This document shows positions 39,418-47,979 of a DNA stretch of 64,000 bases, piece after piece; position 1 is the first letter of the stretch; each line of letters begins with the position of its first letter. The notes below the pieces were generated by a model. That model worked only from the letters and a program-made list of their open reading frames with translations, searched no databases and was not told where the DNA came from. Source of the DNA: Microbispora catharanthi (lineage in GTDB: Bacteria; Actinomycetota; Actinomycetes; Streptosporangiales; Streptosporangiaceae); the NCBI RefSeq assembly GCF_006334915.2, contig NZ_VDMA02000027.1, forward strand, positions 1 through 64,000. The letters run 5' to 3'. A program made the position numbers and the translations under genes.

Positions 39418-41499
39418 TCACAGCGTCGAGCAGACGGTGCCGTTCAGGCGGAACACGGTGGGAGAGGGGTAGGCCCCCTCGTTGGCGCCGACGAACCCGA
39501 CGGTGACAGAGCCGCCCGCCGGGATCGTCCTGGTCGTTTCTCCTGCTTGCTCACCGGGGACGACCCGCACGTCCTGTCCTTCGGACGTCCACGTGCCGCC
39601 CGACCCGCTGGAGACCCGCTCCCCGGCGACCGGGAACCGGAACGTCAGCGCCCAGTCCGTGAGGTCGGCCGCGCCGCGGTTGGTGACCGTAACCTCGGCG
39701 ATGAAGCCCCGCCCCCAGCCCTGCGTCACCCGGTAGCGGACCGCGCAGGTGCTGTCCGGCGGCGTGGGGGCGGTGAAGGTCACCGGCGCGGACGGCCGCG
39801 ACAACCGCCCGGCCCGGTCCCTGGCCAGCACGTTGACCGTGTAGGAGGCGCCGGGCTCCAGGCCGCGCAGCGTCAGCGAGGTGCCCCGGGTCGTGCCCAG
39901 CAGGACGGTGTCCGCGCCCGTCTGCCGGTACACCTCATACCTGTCCACGTACCTGTCGACGGTGCGACCGGCCGGCGGCCAGCTCACCGTGACACCGCCC
40001 GGGACGCCGTCCGCCGTCGGTGTGCCCGGGGCCGGTGCGGGCTTCGGGCCCTTCGCCGCCCGCACGGTCATGGTCGTGATCGAGTACGGCGGGAGCGTCC
40101 GGGTGTACGCGTCGCCCTGCTCGGCCCGGACGATCGTGGCCGCCCCCCTCGTGAAGGTGTACGTCACCGGCGCCCGGCCGGAGGGGGTGAACCCGGTGTA
40201 GCGGAGCCGCACGGGGTAGGCGGTGGCCGGGTCCTTGTTGATCATTACGACCGCCAGGTCGCCGCCGGCCTGCCGTACGGCGTGCACGGCCACCTTCGCC
40301 CGGTCGGAGGCCGCCCTGACCAGGTCGTCGCCGGGCCGGGCGGCGGTGCCGAGGATCTCGATGCCGTGGTAGGAGGGGAACGGCGTGTTGACGGGGGGTT
40401 CGCAGACGCCGTCGGCGCACTGGCCGAGCGACAGGAAGCCGATGTCCTGGAAGTCGGTCTCGCCGTCGATCGTGCTGATCCTCTCGACCGCGTTGTGGGT
40501 GTCGAACCAGTCCACGGTGAAGACGCCGTTCTCCAGCGCGGTCAGGTAGGCGTCGGCGGCGAACAGCCCGGCCGCGTGCACGTTGCGCCCGATGTTGGAG
40601 GCGACCTCGGTCAGCGCGAGCGGCACGTCGCGGCCGCCCAGGGCGGCCACGTCGGCCCGCACCTGGGCCAGCATCTCGGCGAGCCCCGGCGGGGACGCCA
40701 GCAGCTTGGCGACGTCGCCGGTCGTGTCCGGGATGCTCGTGCCCGGATACCAGTGCACGGTGAAGAAGTCGATCTCGGGCGCCACGACCGGGATGACCGT
40801 GTGGTTCCAGCCGGCCGAGTCGCCGGCGGCGACCACGCCGTCCGGCCAGCTCCCGGGGATGGTGAGCACCGCCCCGACCTTGATCGTGGGATCGACGGCC
40901 TTCATCGCCCGGACGAACTCGAGCGTGGTGCGGGCGTAGGCCGCGGGGCTCTTGTCCGGGTGGTCGTCGGTCTCCCAGGTGGCGCCGTAGTGGCCGTTGC
41001 CGTAGAGCTCGTTGCCGACCTCCCAGTACTTCACGCCGTACTTCTTGGTCTTGTTGGCGTAGCGGACCCACCCGGCGGCCTCCTCCGGGGTGCCGGTGCC
41101 GTAGTTCGCGATCACCACGGCCTGCGCGCCCGCCGCCCTGACCGTGCCCATGAACTGGTCGAACCCCGTGCCCGGGGCCACGGTCCCGCCCGGCGCCGTG
41201 TGGGTCTCCCAGTGGTAGAGGTCGCCGTACGACCCGCCGGGATAACGCACCGCGGCGATGTGCGCCCGCTTGTACAGCCGCGCCACCTCAGGGTCGTTCA
41301 TGTGCGGGTCCCAGATGGCGGCGTTGGCGCCGTACGCCGCCTCGTGGAGGGTGCCCAGCCCGGCGTTCGCGTTCACCGTGATCTCGACGGCTCCGGCCTG
41401 TCCCGGTGGGGCGGGCGGCGGACTCTGGGCGGGGTCCGCCGCCGCGAGCAGGGAGGCGGCAAGGAACGCGGCGAGCGGAACGGCCAGGGCGCGGCGCAT
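39418..41499 (-). CDS. Secreted GH-A clan arabinofuranosidase-like enzyme with Fn3 and CBM2
   Basis: 693 residues. A signal peptide (AVPLAAFLAASLLAA) precedes a TIM-barrel catalytic domain with VRYPGGSYGDLYHW, acid/base Glu164 in YWEVGNELYG and nucleophile Glu298 in PLALTEVASN, followed by a beta-sandwich as in GH51/GH39-like alpha-L-arabinofuranosidases. A fibronectin type III domain (about 495-580) and a C-terminal family 2 carbohydrate-binding module (about 585-693, with conserved Trp and terminal Cys) complete it. It would attack plant arabinan/arabinoxylan outside the cell. ATG 41499 has GGAG upstream; TTG 41502 directly before is less likely. No transporter or regulator for arabinose is adjacent. 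Confidence 0.83.
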   Translation of the reverse strand: MRRALAVPLAAFLAASLLAAADPAQSPPPAPPGQAGAVEITVNANAGLGTLHEAAYGANAAIWDPHMNDPEVARLYKRAHIAAVRYPGGSYGDLYHWETHTAPGGTVAPGTGFDQFMGTVRAAGAQAVVIANYGTGTPEEAAGWVRYANKTKKYGVKYWEVGNELYGNGHYGATWETDDHPDKSPAAYARTTLEFVRAMKAVDPTIKVGAVLTIPGSWPDGVVAAGDSAGWNHTVIPVVAPEIDFFTVHWYPGTSIPDTTGDVAKLLASPPGLAEMLAQVRADVAALGGRDVPLALTEVASNIGRNVHAAGLFAADAYLTALENGVFTVDWFDTHNAVERISTIDGETDFQDIGFLSLGQCADGVCEPPVNTPFPSYHGIEILGTAARPGDDLVRAASDRAKVAVHAVRQAGGDLAVVMINKDPATAYPVRLRYTGFTPSGRAPVTYTFTRGAATIVRAEQGDAYTRTLPPYSITTMTVRAAKGPKPAPAPGTPTADGVPGGVTVSWPPAGRTVDRYVDRYEVYRQTGADTVLLGTTRGTSLTLRGLEPGASYTVNVLARDRAGRLSRPSAPVTFTAPTPPDSTCAVRYRVTQGWGRGFIAEVTVTNRGAADLTDWALTFRFPVAGERVSSGSGGTWTSEGQDVRVVPGEQAGETTRTIPAGGSVTVGFVGANEGAYPSPTVFRLNGTVCSTL

Positions 41500-41627
41500 C
41501 AATCACTCCGGTGTCGAAGGGGGACCGGTTCGTGGAGCCAGGCCCCGACGATCATCCGCGGTGATCTCCTGGTCAAGTGCCCGGGGCGTCACCCCTGATC
41601 AACGCGCTCGTCGCACTCGTGGTTCTT

Positions 41628-42107
41628 TCATCGGCGGCCTCCCGTCGTGCCCTCGGGGAGCGTGTCGGAGAGGTAGGCGCCGAGGTCGGGGTCGCCGGGA
41701 GCGAGCATGTGCCGCACCCACGCGTCGCGTTCGTGCAGGATCGGCGGCAACTCCCAGACGCAGCCGATGAGCGGGCGTTCCAGCCGGATGAAATGGGTGG
41801 GATCCCGGTCGGGGCAGCCCAGCACGGGCTGACCGGCCACCGCGTTGCCGTAGTGCAGGGCGTTGTCCCACGCCCAGGTGTAGGCGTTGATGTAGGCCCC
41901 GTCGTCCCCGCCCCGGTGGAGGACGACGAAGGCGGCCGGGGGCGTGCCGTCCGGTTCCGGCAGCAGCTCGGGCAGGACGGCGTACGCCGCCTTCTCGACC
42001 TCGGGGTCGATGCCGGCCGGGTCGGCGGTGACGTGGTAGCGCTTGACGTGGTAGCCGCTCACCTCGATCGGGGGCGGCACGAAAAGCAGTTTCTCCGCGA
42101 AAGCCAT
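41628..42107 (-). CDS. Conserved hypothetical protein next to a WYL regulator
   Basis: A 159-residue cytosolic protein: MAFAEKLLFVPPPIEVSGY, ERPLIGCVWELPPILHERD, GAYINAYTWAWDNALHYG. Such proteins are commonly found divergent from YafY/WYL-type regulators in actinomycetes, as here (70 bp apart). A TACCGT box ends seven bases before ATG 42107 and there is no ribosome binding site, so its mRNA is probably leaderless. I do not recognise a fold with confidence. It is presumably the main target of the divergent regulator. Confidence 0.7.
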   Translation of the reverse strand: MAFAEKLLFVPPPIEVSGYHVKRYHVTADPAGIDPEVEKAAYAVLPELLPEPDGTPPAAFVVLHRGGDDGAYINAYTWAWDNALHYGNAVAGQPVLGCPDRDPTHFIRLERPLIGCVWELPPILHERDAWVRHMLAPGDPDLGAYLSDTLPEGTTGGRR

Positions 42108-42145
42108 GACGGGCACGGTAGGACCGCTTCGCTGACATCTTCTGG

Positions 42146-42178
42146 CAGTGGAGTCGTGACAGTGGAATCCTGACACTG
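42146..42178. promoter_or_regulatory. Repeat-rich operator between the divergent pair
   Basis: CAGTGGA occurs at 42146-42152 and 42160-42166 (14 bp apart), with the inverted CACTG at 42174-42178. TGACA occurs at 42133, 42157 and 42171. The block lies immediately before the WYL start codon and is the likely autoregulatory site. Confidence 0.5.
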
Positions 42179-43167
42179 TGCGCGCGTCCCGGCTGCTGTC
42201 GATCCTCCTGTTGCTGCAGTCGCGCGGCCGGGTGACGGCCCGGCAGCTCGCCGAAGAGCTGGAGGTGAGTGTTCGCACGATCTACCGGGACGTCGAGTCG
42301 CTGCACGCCGCCGGCATCCCGTTGTACGGCGAGGCCGGGCACGAGGGCGGCTACCGGCTGATGGACGGCTTCCGCACCCGGCTCACCGGCCTGACCGAGC
42401 GGGAGGCCGGGGCGCTGTTCCTGGCCGGGCTGCCGGGACCGGCCGCCGACCTCGGCCTCGGCGCTCTGCTGGCCGCGGCGGAGCTGAAGGTCGAGGCCGC
42501 GCTCCCCGCCGGTCTGCGGGAGGAGGCCCGGCGGGTGCGGGAGCACTTCCATCTCGACGCGCCCGGCTGGTACTACGACGGCGACCGTTCGCCCTACCTG
42601 CCGGAGGTCGCCGAGGCCGTCTGGAACGCCCGGGTCGTCCACGTCCGCTACCGCCGCTGGGCGGAGCCCTGCGAGGTCGAGCGGAGGCTGGAGCCGTACG
42701 GGCTGGTCCTGAAGGGGGGAAAGTGGTATCTCGTCGCGCGGTGCGACGGAGCCCTGCGCACCTACCGGGTCGGCCAGATCCTCGCGCTCACGGTGACCGG
42801 TGAGACGTTCGCGCGCCCGGAGGGCTTCGACCTGGCGGGACACTGGCGCGAGCATCTGGCCGGCTTCCGCTCACGGCTGCTGCGGGGGCACGCGGTGATC
42901 CGGCTGTCGCCGGGGGGCAGGGAGCGGCTCGCGGAGGTCATGAGCTCGGCCGTCGCCGGGGCCGTGGACGAGACGGCGGGCCCGCCGGACGAGCGGGGCT
43001 GGGTCACCGCCACGGTGCCCGTCGAGTCGGTGACGCACGCGCGGACGGAGTTCCTCAAGCTCGGGGCCGAGGTGGAGGTCCTGGAGCCGGCCGAGTTGCG
43101 GCGCGAGATGGCGGCGGCCGCGCACGCTCTCGCGGCCCTCTATCCGCCACCGTCGAGGCTCGAATGA
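42178..43167 (+). CDS. YafY-family WYL-domain transcriptional regulator
   Basis: 329 residues. The N-terminal DeoR/HTH_11 winged helix reads [19 protein letters not shown] and [17 protein letters not shown], the linker contains GGYRLMDGF, and the WYL domain (about 145-230) has [27 protein letters not shown] and YRVGQI, followed by the WCX-type C-terminal part. WYL domains sense ligands, often nucleic acid or small molecules. The start GTG 42178 is at the end of the repeat block and without a ribosome binding site. It is divergent from the 159-residue hypothetical, its likely target. Confidence 0.9.
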   Translation: MRASRLLSILLLLQSRGRVTARQLAEELEVSVRTIYRDVESLHAAGIPLYGEAGHEGGYRLMDGFRTRLTGLTEREAGALFLAGLPGPAADLGLGALLAAAELKVEAALPAGLREEARRVREHFHLDAPGWYYDGDRSPYLPEVAEAVWNARVVHVRYRRWAEPCEVERRLEPYGLVLKGGKWYLVARCDGALRTYRVGQILALTVTGETFARPEGFDLAGHWREHLAGFRSRLLRGHAVIRLSPGGRERLAEVMSSAVAGAVDETAGPPDERGWVTATVPVESVTHARTEFLKLGAEVEVLEPAELRREMAAAAHALAALYPPPSRLE

Positions 43168-43297
43168 AAATGCGTCCGCAATTGCGGCGGGTCCGATAAA
43201 AGCTGATACCAACTCGGCGAGCGCCCTGACAGAGTGCGGTCCGAGTTCTATCCTTGACGGCGTCACTGACAAGATTCTCGCGATTGCGGGAGAAGAA

Positions 43298-44803
43298 GTG
43301 CCCAAGACCACGCGTACGCCGCGAAGGGAGAAAGCGCGAAGCGAGGGCGCGCGAGTGGACGGGCTTCGTGATCCGGATGTCGAGACCTTCGTCGGCGCGA
43401 TGGGGACGCGCATGCGCGTGGACGCCGAGACGGTCGGAGTCGACCTCCGGACCCTGGAGATCCAGGTAAGACTGCACCTGCCCCGGTTGAGCAGGCCGGC
43501 CATCGCCGGCTGGTCTCCGGACAAGGTGTACGAGGAGATACGGCTGCAGGCCGTCATCCGGGCGGCCCAGGTGCGCCAGTCCGCGGAGGACGCCGCGTAC
43601 CAGGCCCACGCCTCCGTCCTCCTCAACGTGAACAAGGCGCACCGGGACCTGAGCCTGTCGTTCGGCGACGGCTACCGCACCCGCCTGCGCTTCGCCGAGG
43701 TCAGGCCGGGCATCGGCCATCTGGTCCAGTCGAGACTGCACTACCTGCACAGTGAGAGGGCCGACACCGTCCTCCAGTTCGGGCTCTTCCTGCCGGGCGC
43801 GACGATGCCGATCACGTACGTCGCCTTCTCGCGATGCGACCGCCAGTACGTCCTGGACGCGCTCACCGGGCACGGGCTGGACGTGAATCCCGACCGGATA
43901 ATGGTCCTGACAAGAATGCACGGGCTGGCGGGAATTCCGGCGAACCTCATGAGCCTGACCATCGCCCGCGCGGTCCGGGAGATCAGGGCGGAAAACGCCG
44001 GGGATTATGTCATCACGGCATACAATCCCATGCTCGGTTTCGACGGCACCTCGTTCCTCGCGTCGGGATTCAGGCCGATCGCCCTGTCACCCGTGGCGTA
44101 TCGCTACGACGACAAAGGCCTTTTCCAGACACGCCGGATATCCGGGGTGTCGGTGCCGCAACTCCTGGACACCCCGGACAACGTGCTCATGGTCCTCGGC
44201 GCCACCTCGGCCGCGAAGCGGAGCGTCGGCGGGATCGAGAGCCTGATCAGGGTGTCGCGCCGGACCCACTCCGGCGGCGACCACGTCAGACCCGTCAAGG
44301 CGGACTTCACCTCGCCGCAGTGGACGGACCGCCTGCTCGGCTACCGCCGGATGCTGGAGTCCTGCTGGTCGGACCGCACGGTCCATCCGCGCTATCAGGA
44401 GTCGCCGGTCCCCCAGGGCGACCCCCGGGGCCAGTGCGGGGTCACCTCCGTCTGGCTCGCCCGCAGGCTCCGCGCCGACCTGCTGCTCGAACCCGTCTAC
44501 TGCTACGGAAGGCTGCGCGTCGGCCGCGACGACGCCGAGGACGTGAGCCATCACTGCTGGGTCGAGATCGGCCCGGCCCACGACCCGCGGCGGTTCGTCA
44601 TCGACCTGACCGGCGACCAGTCGGACGGCGTACGCGAGCCGATCATCCTGGGCGAGCACCGGGCACTGGCGGACCGGGGGCTGCGGTACGAGACCGCGGC
44701 GAGCCTGCGCCTCGACGAACTGCCGAAGGACCGGGTGTGGCCGCGCTTCCTCGCGCTCGACGACCGCCTGCGCGACCTGGACGAGCTTCGGAGGCGGACA
44801 TGA
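43298..44803 (+). CDS. Unknown protein: GNAT-like region plus YunG-like papain-fold domain
   Basis: 501 residues. The region 165-290 (ITYVAFSRCDRQYVL, VLTRMHGLAGIPANLM, ITAYNPMLGFDGTSFLASGF) has the feel of a GNAT acyltransferase, loosely like Mom-type proteins. The C-terminal part has GQCGVTSVWLARRL (Cys380), SHHCWVEIG (His418/His419) and RFVIDLTGDQ (Asp436), the Cys/His/Asp order of YunG-like papain-fold proteins. The N-terminal 160 residues are charged and mostly helical. GTG 43298 has GGGAG six bases upstream. It overlaps the next gene as ATGA, so the two products are made together. I do not know its function. A two-gene effector or modification unit is a guess. Confidence 0.7.
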   Translation: MPKTTRTPRREKARSEGARVDGLRDPDVETFVGAMGTRMRVDAETVGVDLRTLEIQVRLHLPRLSRPAIAGWSPDKVYEEIRLQAVIRAAQVRQSAEDAAYQAHASVLLNVNKAHRDLSLSFGDGYRTRLRFAEVRPGIGHLVQSRLHYLHSERADTVLQFGLFLPGATMPITYVAFSRCDRQYVLDALTGHGLDVNPDRIMVLTRMHGLAGIPANLMSLTIARAVREIRAENAGDYVITAYNPMLGFDGTSFLASGFRPIALSPVAYRYDDKGLFQTRRISGVSVPQLLDTPDNVLMVLGATSAAKRSVGGIESLIRVSRRTHSGGDHVRPVKADFTSPQWTDRLLGYRRMLESCWSDRTVHPRYQESPVPQGDPRGQCGVTSVWLARRLRADLLLEPVYCYGRLRVGRDDAEDVSHHCWVEIGPAHDPRRFVIDLTGDQSDGVREPIILGEHRALADRGLRYETAASLRLDELPKDRVWPRFLALDDRLRDLDELRRRT

Positions 44804-45891
44804 TCTCGGACGTGAACATGACCGGGGTCCGGCCCTCGGTGCTGCTGCTGTCGTCCGACAGCAGGCGGCGGTACGCGGAGGACGTCCTGAGGGCGCTGGC
44901 CCTGCCCAGAGGGGCGATCATCCAGTTCCGGTACGAGACCGACTACGTGGCGGGCGCCCTGCAACAGGCGATCGCGAACGGCTCCGCGGTCGGCCGGCGG
45001 TGCCTCGTGGCCTTCCTCGCGGATCGGGAGTCGCCCGAGACGGAGCCCTTCGTCGTGCCCGTGCGCTTCGCGACGGTGGTGGCGACCGCCTGCGTGGCCG
45101 ACATGGCCGTGTTCCGGCTCAGGGTGGACGACTACGCGAACCTGGAGGAGTTCCCGCTGGCCGAGGCGGACATCAGGGCCAAGGGCGGCTGGTTCGTGGA
45201 CAGGCTCGCGGAGGCCAACGGCGGGCGGTGGTATCCGGCCACCACCCGCTTCCCCGACCTCCATCTGCACGAGCGGCCGGGCGACGACCCCGTCGCGTGG
45301 CTCGGGGTGGCCCGTCGGCTCGCCCGGCATCCCACCTACAGGTCCTCCTACTTCGTCCGCACCGAGGAACCGCTGCTGGGCAGGGACAGGACGGGCGCGC
45401 TCGACGCCGAGGGCCGGTTGCACCTGAGCGACGGCGACTCGGTGAAGATGCGGGTCAGCTTCTACTCCGACGGCTACACGCCGACCGCGAAGCGGCTCGT
45501 CTGCACGACCGACGGCACCTTCCTCAAGATCGCGTCCGACGACTCCTACGACGTGGCGTCGCGATACGACACCGTGGAGTTCTGGCTGCGGCCCGAGATG
45601 CTGGGCTTCGACGCGCTCGCGCGGGTCGGGATCACGCTGGCGGCCGACACCCGGGCGGGCCCGATGCCGGGAGGCGACTCACTGACGACGAGCGCCGGGT
45701 TTCCTGTGGTCGTGCGCCGCTCGCGGTCGCGCCTCCTCACGCGGGTGTCGGCCAGCGCGGCCGGGGCCGTCCTCGTCGCCCTGCCCGCCGTGCTCGGGCC
45801 GGGCGTCGGCCTGCCCGTGAGGGTGCTGTGCGCCGTCTGCGGAGCGGCCCTGCTCGCCGTCGCGAACATCGTCATCTCCCACGCCAGGTGA
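44800..45891 (+). CDS. Unknown protein with two C-terminal membrane helices, coupled to the YunG-like gene
   Basis: 363 residues. The N-terminal part reads VLLLSSDSRRRYAEDVLRAL, FRYETDYVAGALQQAI and RCLVAFLADRES, a globular domain. The middle is beta-rich (SVKMRVSFYSDGYTPTAKR). Two hydrophobic helices (about 305-325 and 335-355) place the C-terminus in the membrane. ATG 44800 overlaps the stop of the upstream gene (ATGA) with GGAGG before it. I recognise no family. The pairing of a soluble possible acyltransferase/papain-fold protein with a membrane protein suggests a joint function. Its last 213 bases are overlapped by the convergent HD-domain gene. Confidence 0.7.
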   Translation: MISDVNMTGVRPSVLLLSSDSRRRYAEDVLRALALPRGAIIQFRYETDYVAGALQQAIANGSAVGRRCLVAFLADRESPETEPFVVPVRFATVVATACVADMAVFRLRVDDYANLEEFPLAEADIRAKGGWFVDRLAEANGGRWYPATTRFPDLHLHERPGDDPVAWLGVARRLARHPTYRSSYFVRTEEPLLGRDRTGALDAEGRLHLSDGDSVKMRVSFYSDGYTPTAKRLVCTTDGTFLKIASDDSYDVASRYDTVEFWLRPEMLGFDALARVGITLAADTRAGPMPGGDSLTTSAGFPVVVRRSRSRLLTRVSASAAGAVLVALPAVLGPGVGLPVRVLCAVCGAALLAVANIVISHAR

Positions 45892-46524
45892 CACCCCACC
45901 GGAGAACAGGTGCGGGCGCCGCGCGAACTCCCGGCACAGCTCGTCGAACAACGGCAGCAGTGCCGGGCAGCTCATGCGGATCTTCCGCCTGGCCGTGATC
46001 TCGGTGTGCTTGTACGCCGCCCAGGTCGGCCGCAGCGGATGGTGGTCGGCCAGCAGCACGTTGACGTGGGGGAGCAGCTTGTCCAGCGCGTAGACGAACC
46101 TGCTCTCCGGGTCGCGCTGCGCCTTGTAGCCGTACAGGTCCTCGACGAGCCAGGGGAAGGTCCCGCCGAAGTCGCGGGTGATGATCTCCCGTGCCTCCTC
46201 CTCGCGTACGGCCTTCTTCTCCCGTTCCGCCGGGTCGGCGTAGACCGAGACGTCCCCCGCGTGGACCTCCGGCAGGTCGTGGACCAGCGCATACCTGGCG
46301 ATCCTGCCCGGGTCCAGGGCCGGGTCGATCAGCGGGGCGAGGCAGACCGCGACCAGGCCCAGGGCGAAGGAGTGCTCCGCGTCGTTCTCACGCCGGGTGA
46401 CGTCCTGCGGCACCACCGAGGACCGTTCGATCACGCACGGCGGGAAGACCAGTTCGCGCATGAGGGCCATCAGAGTGTTCGCGCCGACCGGGGAGCCGGT
46501 GTTTTCCGCGTCGTCCCTCGCCAT
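45679..46524 (-). CDS. HD-domain phosphohydrolase (YfbR/HDDC2-like) with antisense-derived tail
   Basis: 281 residues by reading frame. The first ~210 are an HD-domain nucleotidase-like protein: NDAEHSFALGLVAV, YALVHDLPEVHAGDVSVYAD, and YALDKLLPHVNVLLADHH with the further conserved Asp. YfbR/HDDC2 enzymes are 5'-deoxynucleotidases of about 190-210 residues. After RRPHLFSGG no stop occurs and the frame runs 213 bp into the opposite strand of the neighbouring membrane-protein gene, giving a low-complexity Asp/Arg/His/Gly-rich tail. ATG 46524 has a GAGGGCGG stretch upstream. The tail is either a real overprinted extension or evidence of a lost stop or a sequencing error. Confidence 0.78.
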   Translation of the reverse strand: MARDDAENTGSPVGANTLMALMRELVFPPCVIERSSVVPQDVTRRENDAEHSFALGLVAVCLAPLIDPALDPGRIARYALVHDLPEVHAGDVSVYADPAEREKKAVREEEAREIITRDFGGTFPWLVEDLYGYKAQRDPESRFVYALDKLLPHVNVLLADHHPLRPTWAAYKHTEITARRKIRMSCPALLPLFDELCREFARRPHLFSGGVSPGVGDDDVRDGEQGRSADGAQHPHGQADARPEHGGQGDEDGPGRAGRHPREEARPRAAHDHRKPGARRQ

Positions 46525-46682
46525 CGGGCCGCCCTCGCATTGTTCGCCCGTACGCGGCCACGGCATTTCGCGCACGGCCTGATTCCCAGCGTAACCGACC
46601 ATTCATCGACGCCGTGGGAAGTGTTTCCTGTGTGAATGGCGCGGAAGCCGAATGCCTGTTCGGTAATCGGCATTTCCGCATT

Positions 46683-47864
46683 TCAGGCCGCATAGTCCCG
46701 GAGCGTTATCGAGGTGGCCGCCTTGGTGCTCATCTTGTCGAGCACGCGCATCAGCGGCCCGGCCGTGAGCACCCGGTAGGCCAGATTGCGCCGCCGGATC
46801 GCGCCCCGCGTCGCCGGGGCGAGGAAGGAGCCCGCGTTGCCCGCGACCCGCTGGCACGCCTTGGCGAACCCTCTGATCAATCGCTCGTACTCCGGGAACG
46901 CGGCGCGGTGGTCGCCGCGGGCGGCGGCCAGCTCGCCCGCCAGCACGTACGCGGCCACGACGGCCATGCCGGCCCCCATGCCGCCGCAGGTGGCGCCGTA
47001 GCCGGCGTCGCCGAGCAGCGCGATCCGCCCGCTCGTGTAGTGGTCCATGTGGACGAGGCTGATCGAGTCGAAGTAGAAGTCGGACGCGTCCGGGACGGCC
47101 TCGATCAGCCGGGGGACCTCCCAGCCCGCTCCCGCGTACTCGTTCATGACGATCTTCTTCTGCTGCGCCACGTCGCGGTGGTCGAACTCCAGCCCGGGGG
47201 CACGGAAGACGCACATCACCCCGGCGGTCGCCCCGTCCCTGGCGCCCGCGGCCGCCACTCCGCGGCCGGGCTCGTTGTAGAGCAGCGTGTCGCGGCCGAG
47301 CCCCAGGTGGTCGGGCGCACTGAAGATCGCGACGTGGTGGCCGGACGGCCGCACGAACCGCGATTCGGGGCCGAAGGCCAGCCGCCGCACGTTCGAGTGC
47401 AGGCCGTCCGCGCCGATCACGAGGTCGAACGTCCGGGGCGCTCCACGCTCGAAGGTCACCTCCACCCCGTCCGGGGTCTCGGTCATGGACGCGATGGAGT
47501 CGCCGAAGACGTACTCCACGTCGTCCCTGGTGAGGTCGTACAGCACGCGGGCGAGGTCGCCGCGCAGGATCTCCACCTCGCCGCCGGCGAACTCGGTGGG
47601 CAGCGCGACGACCTGTTCGCCGCGCCAGTCGACCACCCGCCACGGGCCGGGATCGGTGCGCAGGCGGCGGATCTCGTCCAGGACGCCCATCCGCCGCAGC
47701 ACGTTCATGTGGACCGCCCCCCGGAAGTCGACCGCCTGGCCGCCCTCGCGCAGGGCCGGAGCCCGCTCGACGACCGTGGGGGCGAAGCCGTGCCGGCGCA
47801 GCCAGTAGGCGACGGCGGGCCCGGCGATGCTCGCGCCGGAGATCAGAACCGATGGGGTCGTCAT
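46683..47864 (-). CDS. FAD-dependent monooxygenase (PHBH family)
   Basis: A 393-residue group A flavoprotein hydroxylase. VLISGASIAGPAVAYWLRR is the FAD-binding GxGxxG variant, DLVIGADGLHSNVRRLAFG the DG motif, and ALLGDAGYGATCGGMGAGM the GD motif with the flavin-contacting loop. The rest resembles tetracycline-destructase/OxyS-like and antibiotic-tailoring enzymes. ATG 47864 has GAGGAG 5-6 bases upstream. It sits beside lpdA on the same strand but with about 115 bp between, so it is probably transcribed separately. The substrate is unknown; aromatic hydroxylation or drug inactivation are both possible. Confidence 0.9.
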   Translation of the reverse strand: MTTPSVLISGASIAGPAVAYWLRRHGFAPTVVERAPALREGGQAVDFRGAVHMNVLRRMGVLDEIRRLRTDPGPWRVVDWRGEQVVALPTEFAGGEVEILRGDLARVLYDLTRDDVEYVFGDSIASMTETPDGVEVTFERGAPRTFDLVIGADGLHSNVRRLAFGPESRFVRPSGHHVAIFSAPDHLGLGRDTLLYNEPGRGVAAAGARDGATAGVMCVFRAPGLEFDHRDVAQQKKIVMNEYAGAGWEVPRLIEAVPDASDFYFDSISLVHMDHYTSGRIALLGDAGYGATCGGMGAGMAVVAAYVLAGELAAARGDHRAAFPEYERLIRGFAKACQRVAGNAGSFLAPATRGAIRRRNLAYRVLTAGPLMRVLDKMSTKAATSITLRDYAA

Positions 47865-47979
47865 GCGCGCTCCTCTGGATCGGAGGCCGCCTGGTGTCGC
47901 GGCCACGAGAAGAGCGTCGGCCCCGGCGCTGACGGACCACCCACCGGCGGCTGACCGGCCGCCACCGGCGCCGACCGGC

